From Micrasema longulum (Eukaryota; Arthropoda; Insecta; Trichoptera; Brachycentridae): a DNA stretch of 64,000 nt. Positions 1-10,356 of this stretch are shown here, piece after piece; the stretch's first letter is position 1; every line of letters begins with the position of its first letter. The stretch lies in assembly GCA_022494885.1 (NCBI GenBank), contig JAGVSM010002815.1:1-64000 (forward strand). The letters run 5' to 3'. Below the pieces are notes generated by a model. It searched no databases, was not told the DNA's origin, and was given only the letters and a program-made list of their open reading frames with translations. Made by a program: the position numbers and the translations under genes.

Positions 1-29
1 AAGCGGGTTATTCCTTTAAAAAAATATAA

Positions 30-106
30 AAAAATTGCTATGTAATTATGCTTTATTTTTTATATGCTTTGTTTTATCACTTATGTTTATTGTAAAAAAA
101 AATAAA
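30..106 (+). repeat. Short dispersed repeat, copy 1
   Basis: A T/A-rich segment here recurs nearly base for base in reverse orientation at 43025-43106. Both contain a shared core reading from a TTGCTATGTAATTATGC block to a TTTATTGTAAAAA block. No coding capacity is visible. It is probably the tail of a transposon; the family is not recognised. Confidence 0.5.
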
Positions 107-1134
107 AATTTAAAAAATAAATTTAAAAAAATAGTTTGGTCTGAACCGTAGATCTTGTGGAAGGGGCTGGAGAAGGTAGCGGAAGCTGTAGAAAGATGGC
201 CAGATACAGGAACCAATGAAAAGCTCGCCCAGAAGATACTAAATAACGTCAAGGTTTGCTATTCTGAACCACTTTCGTGGCACGAGAAAACAGTTTTTCT
301 CGTGTATTTTATATGTAAATACACGAGATAATACGGCCACGAGAGCGTTCGGAATACCAGTCCAGGGATATTACAAGAGGGTAGAGGATGAATTTTGAAA
401 TATAGATATTATACAAGGATCGGGCACCGCTCTCCTTGACATTTTTTTTTATACTGTTTCAATCCATTCATGTTTTAAATTAAATAATAGAACGAAAACG
501 ATCTCAAGAAAAACCTTCATGGGTAGGCAGGGAGCACAGAACACCATACTATTTATCTTTGCATACAGATCTGCGTGGATTTTCTGATGCACTAGTCTTA
601 CATTCATTTGATAACGCTGAAGCCCTGATTTTTTTTTGATCTAGCGATGCATTTTTATTGACAACATGTAGGCGTGTGTTCCGAGTAATCTCAAAGTGTT
701 ACTTAGAATTTGTGATTGTGAAACGAGGATATAAAAACCGATCATTCGACCCTGGTGGATTGTGAAGTTGGTGCAATTAAACATTAAAAATGCATAATGC
801 ACTGCTCTGATTCGACAACTAAGCATTAAAATGCATTATCTTAATTTTGTTTTAATCTTTTGCCTTCAAGAACGCATTAATGAAACCTGTGTTTATTTTA
901 CAGGAATCCATATATTATATTTAAACGTACATTAAATTAACATTAACTGTTGAGGTACTAAGAATAGAATCATGGGAGTTTGAAATCGTCAAATATTTCA
1001 AGAAAGATAGATAATCTCATTCAGAAGATAGGATGGAAGTATAGGTAGGTGTTTTAATGGCTTATTATCATTTTTAATTTTTTTGTTGGACCTTAGACCA
1101 TTATGACCCTTTACTGGCGGATTTAAGTGTTGTC

Positions 1135-1225
1135 AGGCGCCATGGCGCAGTTGGTTAAATGGTTTACTATGAAACTGGCGCTGGCGTCGCGAATTCGATT
1201 CTCGCCAGTTGCTAGAAACAAATCA
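1135..1225 (+). repeat. tRNA-like SINE head or tRNA pseudogene
   Basis: The segment resembles a tRNA: a box-A-like stretch ATGGCGCAGTTGGTTAAATG and, about 40 bases on, a degenerate box-B-like CGAATTCGATTCTCG. The acceptor stem does not pair well and no clear anticodon stem is seen, so a tRNA-derived SINE or decayed tRNA is more likely than a working tRNA gene. Confidence 0.35.
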
Positions 1226-1837
1226 AAAAAATATTTTTTCATAATTAGCCTGGATGTTGTAGAGTATTTATCAAAACTTCCTTCCATGTTCTCTCTTTCC
1301 CGCCATACCTCGAATTCATTCATTAGACGTACCTGTAGAAATTATAATGGACTCAGTATGTAGACATTTTTAACTGAACGTTGCATTTGTACAGAAAATT
1401 TCTTCATGGGGTACATTATTTGAGATAGTTGCTGAATATGCATCATGAGTGGTTTATTCTATGTATATGTCCCGCAGGTAATGTATATGTTTGTGTATGT
1501 TTTATATGTGCGTTCATGTGTGTGTGCGTGGATGGCTCGGTATGTGCATTCGGTATTTTTATTTATTTTAATTTATTACCAACGATAACCTCCATGGAAA
1601 AGGCAAATTTAACAATTATTCTCTTAATTTTTATTTTTTTGTCACATTTAATGTTTAGAACTTTTGCATAATTTTTAAAAACTTAATTGGTATTTTTAGG
1701 TTAAAAAGTTTTTGATACCTCGTATGTGTGACTTTATGTTTTCTGAATAAAATAAAATAAAATAAGCCTCTAAAATAAAAGCATTGCGGATTATTCCTTT
1801 AAAAAACAAAAAAATGATACGGCGAACATTCGCATAA

Positions 1838-2222
1838 CAATGAGGAAGATCAGCGGTTTTTTTATTATTTTTTATTTGTTAATAGACTATTAAACTAAGC
1901 CAAAATTATTTTTTTAAATTTTTATATGTCGTTTTATCATCGCTACGATTTTTTCAAGTTTTGTATTTTTGAAATAAATCCACGTGTGACGTCAGAGGTT
2001 CATTTCCGCTTATTCTCATTCAGTTCTTCCCATTGGTCCAGAAACATCATAGGTTGATTAATATAAACCAGTGACGTCATTCAAAGTAGTGCGTTTTTAT
2101 TTAAATATATTTAATTATTTCTTTCTTACATTTTCAAGAAACTTTGTCGTACAATTTAATGCTCTATTTTTTATCTATAAAGTCTAATTTAATTTCCCGT
2201 AGGGCAAAAGTTCCTCTCTCTA
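1838..2222 (+). mobile_element. MITE family A, copy 1
   Basis: The copy starts with CAATGAGGAAG, close to the family terminus CAATGAGGAAGTTCAGTG, and its right end is a decayed inverted copy. It is alignable with copies near 28851, 38699, 44082, 53937, 57574 and 62891. It has no open reading frame and is non-autonomous. It carries two perfect TGACGTCA palindromes at 1987-1994 and 2072-2079. Confidence 0.7.
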
Positions 2223-2279
2223 CAGAATAAGGATATAGGCTTAGTACTAAAAATAAATAGATATTCGAATGTTTATTCG

Positions 2280-2560
2280 AATGAAAATTTTAACGGGTAC
2301 AAACAGAGTTCAAAATAAACATGAATCGTGACGTATTAGGGATGTGCCCAGTGCAACGACTGTTTTCGCGGGAATTTAAAATTATAAATTTAAAAATATT
2401 TTTTTTGGTACCTACTAATAAGTAGAAAAAAAATATTTCTTTATTTGACAGTATTTCAAAGACCTTTATTACTTTAAAATTGTAAATAAAATAAGTGGTA
2501 TTTCTCTATTATATAAACGCAATAAATTAAGTATTAATATTCCGAAAAATTCGTCGTTTC
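2280..2560 (+). repeat. Dispersed repeat R, copy 1
   Basis: The segment shares long stretches with about 4490-4690 and 41880-42060. A block around AACATGAATCGTGACGTATT is followed by a tract matching CAGTATTTCAAAGACCTTTA. It lies just downstream of the minus-strand gene at 2612. No coding potential is seen; it is probably a non-autonomous DNA transposon. Confidence 0.5.
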
Positions 2561-2611
2561 AAATGTGAACAGTTTTGCGGGGTTTTTTTTGTTAAAGTTG
2601 GTATGAAATTT

Positions 2612-5600
2612 TTACTTTTTCTTTTTATCCTTCTTCCCACTTTTCGCGGGCTTTGAATGGTCCTTCTTCACGGACTCCGCCGAGAGTACCGCAACTTCCG
2701 GCTCCGGCTCCGGCGGGGGAGGCGGCGGCAAGGGACAATCCGCCTCATCGTACTGCGTCGTCCTCGTCTCTGATTGTGGCTTCGGCGGTTTCTCTGGCGG
2801 TTTGGGGGTCACCAGCTCCAGCTCCAGGTTGGCTTTGTCCGCCGCTCTGCACTTTTTGTTTATCTTGAGAAGAAACACGTCTTTGTTTTGGTCTATAACC
2901 TTCATGGCTTCTACCCCGTTCGGCACATTACTCGGAGTAATGACCAATGTCGGTTTTCCGGCGTTCGGGTCTCCCGTTGTGAACTTAGTGCTGAACGCCT
3001 GGGGATTTTGACTCCCTTCGTTATTAGACTGCTTCATGTTGAGGAAGACCTCGTTTTCCCCGAAGACTATGGTCCGCTCTTTAGGACCCGATGCATCAGC
3101 CCCAGTTTGGTTGCAGCTTGTTTGAGAAATGGTACCCTTAGTTTTTGATTTTGGCACGCGAATCTTGATTTGGTTTCCATTCAATGTGACGCCTATTTCT
3201 TCGTGGTCATTGTCTCCGGCTTTTGACTTGGGCGCTACAAATGAATTATCATTTTTTATTTTAATAAATTTACGGAAAAAGACCATTTTGAACAAATGCA
3301 GGGTGTTCTTTAAACCCTGTCACATCCGAAACCGCGATGATCAGTATGAGAAAGAAGACATATTGGCGTATTAAAAAAATATTTAGAACAAAGAAAACTA
3401 TAAAAAAAACATTAAAAAAAACAAATGGTTGCTTACTTCTGCAGTGGCAAAGTGAGAGGAGCGCGGCGCAGCATCAGACTTCCCCCTCCCCTCTCCTCGT
3501 TTCTCCCCTGCAAAAGTCAGCAACCATTTGCTTTTTTGATGTTTTATTTTTTTTAATTTTATTCGTTCTAAAAAAATATTTTAATGTGCCAATATGTCTT
3601 CTTGCTCATACTGATCATCGTGGTTTCAGATGTGACAGTGTTTAATGAACACCCTGTATAACAACAAAAAATTCAACCGTAAAAATAACATAAAACTATA
3701 AACAAAACAATAAAAGAAATAGCAAAGACGAATTATACGTCATCATCATCATTCCCTTTTCGCACCTAATGGTGCATAGGGCACTGCATTGGTGCACCAA
3801 TCGCAGCGTATCTTGATCATTTTTTTGTTACATGAAGAGAAGATGATCAGTCTTACGCTTCAGATACAAGTCCAGGGACTATGAATTAACATGGTGTGTA
3901 AACACCCTTTTAAATAAATATTTCATATCAACCATGTCGGAAATCGAACCCGAGACCTCTTGCTTGGTAGGCAAACGCGCTGACCATTACACCACGAGAC
4001 GGACAATATACATAATGGACAAACATTATGGGATCCAGCTTGATTATAGATGTAAGGAATTTGTCGAAAATTTATATTTTTTAATGAATTAAGGTAAATT
4101 GATTCCATTTACAGCCAAAATAATTCAGATTCTGATTTTCGTTAACAAGTCTGATCATTCTACGTAGAGGCGCCAGAAAACTATAATTATTATTTTAATA
4201 ACCGATGAACAAAATCGCATTATTTCGGAGTATTTTTCTAGGTGTAGAATAAGTATTTTCTAGATGCAGATTAAATCAGCATTAAATCAGAAATCTAAAA
4301 TACGATAGGAAAATATCACAAACTATGAATACCGATAAAAATACATGAAATAGAATTATAATAATTAATTGTATTTTCAAAATCAATATGGATATTGTGG
4401 AGAAATGTTTTTATATTTAATTTTAAAAAGATTTTTTTTTAAATACGTCACTAGAAAAACGCGATATGTTTGGCCTTGATAGATGTGACGTCAAGATTCG
4501 AGAAATTTTCTAAACCAATTTGAATAGTCAGGAACAAATAAACATGAATTGTGATGTATTAGCCAGTATTTCATAAATCTTTATTACTTTAAAAATGTAA
4601 AAAAAACTTTATTTTTCCGTTTGGATAAATTGTAACAGAAAGCAAATAAAATTTATATATAAGAGAAATTATAGTTTATAACGCATAGACCCTCCCTGTT
4701 TTAAGACCCAGATGTATTGAAAAAAGTTAAATTTAAATTAAATAACTGTCCCAATCTCATCAAATTTAACCGAAAAGGTTGCATAAAAAAACTTAGAACA
4801 ACTTGTATTAGCTATATTTACCAATACGTTTACAAGAACGTTTCATATTTTTAATGTAACTAGTCCCATGAGGCGTTCTTAACGCATGAGAGTGCTCGAG
4901 TTTGACTCTCTGTGAGATTTAGATAATCAACATTAATTATCTACCTAGTACTCTGTAACTACTAATGTACTAATACTTAGCTGATCATTACGCTTTAAAA
5001 GTGTCCAATAATAAATTCACACTTCTTTTTAATAAAAAGTCAAAGTCCCATAAGACGAGGTCTACTTAACTAGGAAGTTTTTCGTGGAAATTGGAAGAAA
5101 GCGAGGTCTAGCATGAGCAGCCTTTGATAGGCTGTCATATATCCTGAAGTCTCCGAAGTATTCACATTACTTTTTTTTACTTTTCGATGCTTGTGTTCTC
5201 CCTATACTCACATATGGCTGTGAAACTTTGGTAATCACAAAAAAAAATACACAAATTATCAGTGACGCAAAAGGCTGTAGAAAAGAGAACGATGGGTACT
5301 TCATTAAGAGACAGAAAAACTTGTACATGGAAAAGAGCAAGATTTAAAGTCATGGATGTGTTCCACGGGGTTGAACACATAGCCAGAAACACAGGCTCTA
5401 GACAGACTAAAAAAGTCGTAACGGGAAGCCCAAAACAGGCAAAAGAAGTGTCGGCGAAATGAAATAAGACTAAAATATTTATAAATAATGTTACCAAAGC
5501 AGCCACATCCTGTGTCTGATTCTACCGGAGCTAATTTGCTTGGATATCCACCTCCTCCTCCACAACTTCCACCGACACCCATGTTCCCTCCATGGCCCGG

Positions 5601-6248
5601 CTCTTGTCCGCAGCAATGATCACCGACATCCCTGATCATTTTTTTAGGGTCGCACTCATTGGTCCCTCCTCCGCCTCCGAAAGTTTTCTTAAACGTGTAA
5701 GCATTACACTCCTCGTTGCCCTTCACCATAAAATTACTTCCCCCTTCGTTCATCGTGAAGTCGTTTAAATTGATGGTGTCCAATTTCGATAGCCTTATCA
5801 TCATGTCCAGTACGGCGACTTCTTCCTCCTCGGGGTTTAGGATTGCATAGTACCCTTTCATCGGCCTGACCGTTTCTCCGGCGTTGATCTTGTCCAGTTG
5901 TTCCGATAGATCGATGGCGGCCGTTCCCAAGCCGAGCTTCGAAGGAAGACAGGCGCAAGACATTTTCTGCCAGGCTTCTATATAGAGCTTGCAATCGCTC
6001 GAGGCTTGTACCATCGCTTCGTTGCTGAGGAACAGACAGGTCTTTCCTTTGGAAAAGTTGATCGTGCATTCGCACGAGCTCCTCTGCCTGGGATCGTTTG
6101 GTTGGCAAATTTCGAAAGAAATCTCGTTGAGAAATTTGAAGCCCAGACACGTCTCGTGGTTCCCATCGATACAACAAACGTGTTTCTGGACAGTAACTTT
6201 GTGGACGTAGATATTCAAGACATAATTTGTTCCTATAACCGCCGGCAT
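2612..6248 (-). CDS. Two-exon gene, MAP10/DUF4497-like N-terminal domain, unknown C-terminus
   Basis: Proposed exons on the minus strand are 6248-5495 and 3234-2612, giving 458 aa. The donor (TTTG|GTAACAT) leaves one base. The acceptor (TTCATTTGTAG|CGCCC) supplies two, making an Ala codon, so the phase closes. Residues 1-160 look beta-rich: FKFLNEISFEI, then GKTCLFLSN, then MKGYYAIL and a strand ending MMIRLSK. That order resembles the C2-like N-terminal domain of microtubule-associated protein 10 (DUF4497); this is inferred from pattern only. Residues about 190-250 are rich in Gly and Cys. Exon 2 ends in a Pro-rich tract and a Lys-rich tail (KSGKKDKKKK). The intron holds a MITE, a SINE and a LINE relic. 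Base use is GC-richer than the flanks, as expected of real coding sequence. An alternative is two separate genes. Confidence 0.6.
3299..3656. mobile_element. MITE family B, copy 1 (intronic)
   Basis: The left end reads CAGGGTGTTCTTTAAA and the right end ends TTTAATGAACACCCTG, so the termini are inverted. The inversion continues inward for over 100 bases, through a TGATCAGTATGAGAAAGAAG block and its complement. It is non-coding and matches 50615-50905. It lies about 65 bases upstream of the splice acceptor of the 2612-6248 gene. Confidence 0.75.
3735..4015 (-). repeat. tRNA-derived SINE family 1, with head
   Basis: Read on the minus strand it begins with a tRNA-like head: box A TGGTGTAATGGTCAGCGCG and box B GGTTCGATTTCC (head about 3935-4012). 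A body follows that contains a GATCAAGATACGCTGC block and a TGCACCATTAGGTGC block. The body recurs near 16195, 25270 and 34260. The minus-strand head could be mistaken for a tRNA gene, but the attached repeat body argues for a SINE. Confidence 0.6.
4295..4690 (+). repeat. Dispersed repeat R, copy 2
   Basis: The left part matches 41465-41600 (block GAATACCGATAAAAATA, then CAAAATCAATATGGATATT). The right part matches 2320-2500 and 41890-42030. It is non-coding and sits in the intron of the 2612-6248 gene. Confidence 0.55.
5170..5470 (+). pseudogene. LINE reverse transcriptase C-terminal relic (RTE-like)
   Basis: Plus-strand translation, with frame changes, gives LPILTYGCE-like sequence, then VTQKAVEKRTMGTSLRDRK, then HIARNTG. 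This order (YGCETW, RAMERxMLGISLRDR, GHIAR) is typical of the C-terminus of RTE-type and related LINE reverse transcriptases. It is interrupted and lies in the intron of the 2612-6248 gene on the opposite strand. Confidence 0.65.
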
Positions 6249-6624
6249 TTCAGTTAACTAACAGTAAAGTTTCACGGAAAATTTTAAAACTACTTTGAGA
6301 ACGCTAAAATTTGTTGTCATTCCAAATTACGGATGACAGAATTAAGAAAAATGACTGTCGATTGTTTGAATTTAGATTAATAGCAATAAAATTTGGTCGT
6401 AATTAGGTACGTGTCAGTTATTTCATAATGTATAACACAAACCTTGTTTGTTTATTGTAAATTACAGAAAATATTTCTACTCAGATGAAGAACCTCTTTA
6501 GAAAGAGAATATGAAAGCCTATGACTGGTGAATTGACTGGTTTAAATCATCGCTTTGCACTGGATGTAACATTTGACATTCTACTTAATTAATTTCTTTT
6601 AAGTGGTTTTTTTTTATTTTTATT

Positions 6625-7378
6625 TATTTATTTACACTCTTTATCAAAATACAATTACATGTTCACTTTGCCCAGCTAACAAGGGTACATACCCCGTTCC
6701 AAGCTAGGCAATTACATTTTAATATATTATAATAGTTAACAAATTAATATAGAGCACAGACAAACAAAATATAAACTTATTCGGATACACATTTTGATTC
6801 ATATACATACAGACATACACATATATACACACATATATATAAATATACACATATATACACATGTACATACACACACACGTACATACACCCATGCGCATAC
6901 ACATACATACATTCATAAAAACATAGACAATTTATTTATGCGAAACTTCATGGTTGTCATCTATAAATATATTTTTTTAAAATTATTTCTTATTTTTTAT
7001 ATTTTATTTTTGACATCCAGTAAGGTTCTCCAATCCGTGGCATGCATCAACTTTTCTGACTCCCTACGACCAATGTCATGAAAGAGCGAGGTCAACACCT
7101 TCCGTAACTTGACAACACTCCCGTCTTTCCACGATTCTGGCAAAAGGTTATGGACCTTTTTGCCTACGTTATAGTGTTGTCTCGATGCCAGAACAGTGTT
7201 GACCCCTTCACTTAGTATCAGATCCCTATTAGAGTATCTTGTATTATGGTTGTGGTTGACGCTTGGGTAAATGTCTCTCTTTATGTGTGTAACCACTACC
7301 GTTCTCAATATATACTGTTGAATAATATTCAGTACTCTGAATTCTTTGAAGAGCAAGTCACTTGGATAACGAAATGTT
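6625..7378 (-). pseudogene. LINE-B 3' end with reverse transcriptase C-terminus (CR1-like)
   Basis: Minus-strand codons from about 7360 to 6997 encode the end of a reverse transcriptase ORF: HNHNTRYSNRDLI, then LLPESWKDGSVVKLRKVL. This is the pattern of CR1/Jockey-group C-termini. Downstream on the minus strand come an expanded CA/TA simple repeat (about 6785-6915) and a conserved 3' terminus ending in AAATAAATAAATA. The element is truncated at its 5' side near 7378. A second copy lies at 22752-23470. Confidence 0.75.
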
Positions 7379-7514
7379 TTTTTTTAAATGACTCGGATTA
7401 AAGATTTCTGTGTAATTGCTACAGGTTATATAATATTAAATTTTGTGTACATTAATTAATATGTACATCTATTTAAATTACTATGAACTGAATTTTTCGC
7501 AACATAAGGAAAAC

Positions 7515-7640
7515 ATTTTTGAGAAGGGAATACGGAAGTCTAGACATTTACAGGGCGTATGACCTGTCGTTGGCTAGCTCCCTCCGTATATTCGTAAATC
7601 TTAATGTAACATCTGTAAAACAACTTTATGTAAAAACTCT
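7515..7640 (+). repeat. MITE family C, fragment
   Basis: The segment has the family core GGAAGTCTAGRCATTTACAG, followed by a TATGACCTGTC block and a TGTAACAT block. Other copies are near 17475, 23580, 43690, 55665 and 58905. It is non-coding. Confidence 0.6.
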
Positions 7641-7675
7641 GTTATAGTAAAATGGACATGCATACAATTTGGAAA

Positions 7676-7808
7676 TTGCCTTCCTAAGAAAAATCCCTAA
7701 AAGAGGCGATGCGGTTGAATAACACGATTGCTCTACCTACCGACATAACCATTGGTAGGTTGGTTCTGCATCGTGGTAGGTAGAACAACCTATGTAGCCT
7801 TTGTCGAG
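7676..7808 (-). pseudogene. LINE-A reverse transcriptase fragment
   Basis: The segment is about 75-80% similar by eye to the C-terminal part of the LINE-A relic at 11885-12040. Shared blocks are CATAACCATTGG and GGTTGGTTCTGCATCGTGGT. It is a small 3' fragment with no intact frame. Confidence 0.55.
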
Positions 7809-7814
7809 GATAAA

Positions 7815-7930
7815 CGAGTTACCAATTTAGTATTTGCATGTTGGTGTAGTGAGTGTCCTGACGAAAAGACGAGTACGTCTCAAAACCGGTAGACATAAAA
7901 AATAGGTAAGTGGTTATATGCTAATATTTA
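7815..7930 (+). repeat. Penelope-like 3' end with hammerhead-like motif, decayed
   Basis: The motif CTGACGA (7858-7864) is followed by the hairpin GACG-AGTA-CGTC and then CAAAACCGGTAGACATA. It matches the better preserved copy at 9600-9720, differing at the GAAA and stem III positions. By itself it would be unremarkable; it is assigned by similarity to the 9661 copy. Confidence 0.45.
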
Positions 7931-8045
7931 CGAACAATAATAAGATATCTTATTATTTTATGCATATTTACATATTTATATGCAGCTTTAGAACAGGTGT
8001 TTTTGTTTATTGAAGCTGCTGGGATTATTTTCTTGTAATTTTACA

Positions 8046-8157
8046 TGTCAATTTATTTATTTATTTATTATCATATTATATTACATACAAAAAATTACAA
8101 TTTATACCAGTTGCTTTGACTACCCAACTAGGGTTATTTACCCCGTTCTAAGACAGT
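8046..8157 (-). repeat. CR1-like LINE 3' terminus
   Basis: A TTTATTTATTTATT start on the plus strand and a TTTACCCCGTTCTAAG block resemble the 3' ends of LINE-B at 6625 and 22752 (TACCCCGTTCCAAGC). A simple repeat follows, as it does in those copies. Confidence 0.5.
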
Positions 8158-8345
8158 AAAAAAAACAGTAAGCAATAAATAGAAACAGTTATAAAGATAG
8201 TGAACAAAGTTAAAAACAAAGTAAAAAATAGAATAAAAACATGGTAAAAATTTAGTAAAAACATAGTAAAAATGTAGTTAAAAATGAAGCAAAAACATAG
8301 TAAAAATAAAGTAATAATAATTATAAATATTATTAAATACAACTT
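8158..8345. repeat. Minisatellite, unit about ACATAGTAAAAA (left part)
   Basis: This is a run of imperfect units such as ACATGGTAAAAA, TTTAGTAAAA and ACATAGTAAAAA. The same unit resumes at about 8841-9065, on the other side of an L2-like LINE fragment, so the array appears split by that insertion. Confidence 0.65.
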
Positions 8346-8840
8346 ATACAGCGCCATTTTCGTAATATAATACGTCAAGGGCGCTTTACAAAGTGGTTAT
8401 ATGAAGATTTACATTTAATTTTAACTTTTTAATTTAAGAAAAATAATGTACTTTGTCACCACATGCTAAGAATTTATTCAAATGATTAAAAGAACAAGTG
8501 GGTTTTAAGTTTCTTCCGAAACATCACTTCACTCTCACAGTTTCGGACGTCTGCTGGGAGAGCATTCCATGGCGTAGGGCCTGCGACCGCAAATGCGCGT
8601 ACGCCGAATTTAGTGCGGTGTTTGCGTAGAGGTATAATAACTTTTCCTTTCGACGTTGACGTAGCTGATCTAAGCGTAAGACGTCTGTCAGCTAGTTCAT
8701 CTGGAATGCAGAGTTCCCTAAGATATTCTGGAGCAGAGTTGTGCAGTGACTTATACATAAGCCAACAGAGTTGGTATTCCACCATCTGTGGTAAACGTAG
8801 CCAGTGCAATTCCCAAAGTAGTGGAGTATTATACGAAGTG
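8346..8840 (-). pseudogene. L2-like LINE 3' fragment with reverse transcriptase C-terminus
   Basis: The minus-strand frame 8809-8486 (107 codons, open) reads MHWLRLPQMVEYQ, YKSLHNSAPEYL, LRSATSTSKG, GPTPWNALPADVRN and KTHLFF. This is the very typical C-terminus of L2-group LINEs. Downstream (8346-8400) is a GGGCGC ... GGCGCTGTATAA tail, also typical of L2 3' ends. It is truncated 5' near 8840. Confidence 0.8.
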
Positions 8841-9065
8841 TAAACATAGTAAAAAATGTAGTGAAAAAATAGTAAAAAACGTTATGAATATAAATATATA
8901 TATAAATATTTTAAAACTCAGTAAAATACGAAGTAAAAACAGAATACATAGTAAGAAACGTATTTAAAGTCATAGTAAAAAAATAAATGTATGTGTATGG
9001 CAAAAAGCATATTAAAAAACATAGCAAAATACCAAGTAGAAAGAGAAAAAAAAACATAGTAAAAA
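8841..9065. repeat. Minisatellite, unit about ACATAGTAAAAA (right part)
   Basis: These are further imperfect units of the array at 8158-8345 (ACATAGTAAAAAATG, AATAGTAAAAAACG, ACATAGTAAAAAT). It is AT-rich throughout. Confidence 0.55.
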
Positions 9066-9199
9066 TTATTTTTTAAAATGTGTAAGTAAAACATTTTATT
9101 TTTTTTAATAAAAAATATAAAAACCAATTAAAAAGTCATGAGGATCTTAAAAAAATAAATCAGTTAAAAACTAAATTATTTATTAATTTATTTTATTTT

Positions 9200-9735
9200 T
9201 GTATTGGAAGTATGTACTTTAATTTTTGAGTCAATAAATGTCGTGTTCCAGCACGGAACTGAACTGAAAAGTTTGCAGAATACAGAAGTTAAAATCTTAC
9301 ATACAAATAATAAAGGGTTAAAAGTAAATAATATGGAAACATTTCACATTAGGAAAGCTTTAAAAAATAATGTTCCTTTGATCAATAATCAAACAAACTT
9401 CCAATATAGTCTTTTATACGATGTTCCACTGTAATGGTCACCCTATAAAACCTATTAATCTTACCCCCTCCCTCCATCCCCTCTAGTTTTTTAATTAATT
9501 CTCAAACAACAGATTATTTTTTTTATAATTTGATCAGTGCATGTTTGTCCTAATCAGTGCATGTACTTATTAAAATGCATGTCGTGTTGGTTTTATATTT
9601 GTGTGCAAAAACTATGGTGAAGGTGTATAGTGGGTTTTGCATGTTAGTTTAATTGGTTTTCTGACGAAGAGACGGGTACGTCTCGAAACCGGTAGACATA
9701 GAAAAGTCGGTTAGTGGTTATTTACAAATATTTTT
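9200..9735 (+). mobile_element. Penelope-like element 3' part: endonuclease-domain tail plus hammerhead-like motif
   Basis: The plus-strand frame ending at the TAA near 9434 reads VKILHTNNKGLKVNN, HIRKALKNN and INNQTNFQYSLL. This resembles the extreme C-terminus of Penelope-like proteins after the GIY-YIG endonuclease, where KILH...KGL...LE and LN.Q..FSNS occur in that order. About 225 bases on lies CTGACGA (9661-9667), the stem GAGACG-GGTA-CGTCTC, GAAA (9685-9688) and ACCG...CGGT. That is the order of a hammerhead ribozyme core. Penelope-like elements are known to carry such ribozymes. No intact reverse transcriptase is present; this is a truncated copy. Confidence 0.55.
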
Positions 9736-9949
9736 TAACTTTTATGAAAGGTTTGGTTTGCTTTTCGTTTTGTAGGATTTTGAATTTGTGAACAATTCCG
9801 ATGCTACGTCGCCATAGACGAACGGATCGTCATATTTTTTATAGTGATTGTTAGAGGACCGGCGATCGACACAAGCTACTTTCTATCTCGAAAAAAAAAA
9901 ATTATCGGAAAAATTATTATCGATAAACGTAAAGATTCATTAATAACCT

Positions 9950-10080
9950 AACTAAGTTAATGATAATGATAAAATTATAAATAAACTTATCAATGAAACT
10001 TCTTGGTTTAGTTTTACTTTTTATTATTTTGACCAACGAGCGCTTTCGCCTAAGTAGGCATCTTCAAGACTAAGTTCTAA
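9950..10080 (-). repeat. Penelope-like terminal segment, second type, copy 1
   Basis: This is nearly identical to 58133-58262. Read on the minus strand it has CTTGAAGATGCCTACTTAGG followed by CGAAAGCGCTCG, i.e. a TGAAGA-hairpin-CGAAA layout like that in Penelope-type terminal repeats. There is no ORF. Assignment is by layout only. Confidence 0.4.
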
Positions 10081-10356
10081 CGAAGTTCTCTTTAATACAA
10101 TGCTAGCCAAGCTGCGGGTGAAAAAGCTAATCTGTGTAATAAAAGTCAAAATTTAATTGTAGCAACAGAAACGAACAAAATATCTTCCCGATATTTAGGA
10201 TCGTGATTCTTTCTTTATCGACTTTTAAATATATACAAGGGGACGATATAAAGTTTAACGATAGATTCAAGGATTTCACATCACCCAAAAAGTAGTACTG
10301 TCACTTTACATACACGTTTCATTCTTTAATTAAGGTCAAAATTGTACTAATGTTTA

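Noticed and set aside
2653..3148. Plus-strand frames of 69-124 codons opposite the 2612-3234 exon
   Set aside because: Shadows of the GC-rich coding exon; no domain or splice context.
3235..3295. Methionine start upstream of the 2612-3234 exon (MFKMVFFRK)
   Set aside because: A splice acceptor at 3235 with matching phase to the donor at 5494 explains the exon better; the Met lies in the intron next to a MITE.
3935..4012. tRNA gene on the minus strand
   Set aside because: Good A and B boxes, but a repeat body that recurs elsewhere is attached, so a SINE head is the better reading.
5734..6257. Overlapping frames of 62-147 codons on both strands across exon 1 of the first gene
   Set aside because: Alternative-frame shadows; the chosen frame has the splice donor and the domain-like pattern.
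6719..7081. Open frames rich in His-Thr-Tyr-Ile over CA/TA repeats (also 14992-15335 and 22843-23061)
   Set aside because: Simple-repeat translation with no protein character.
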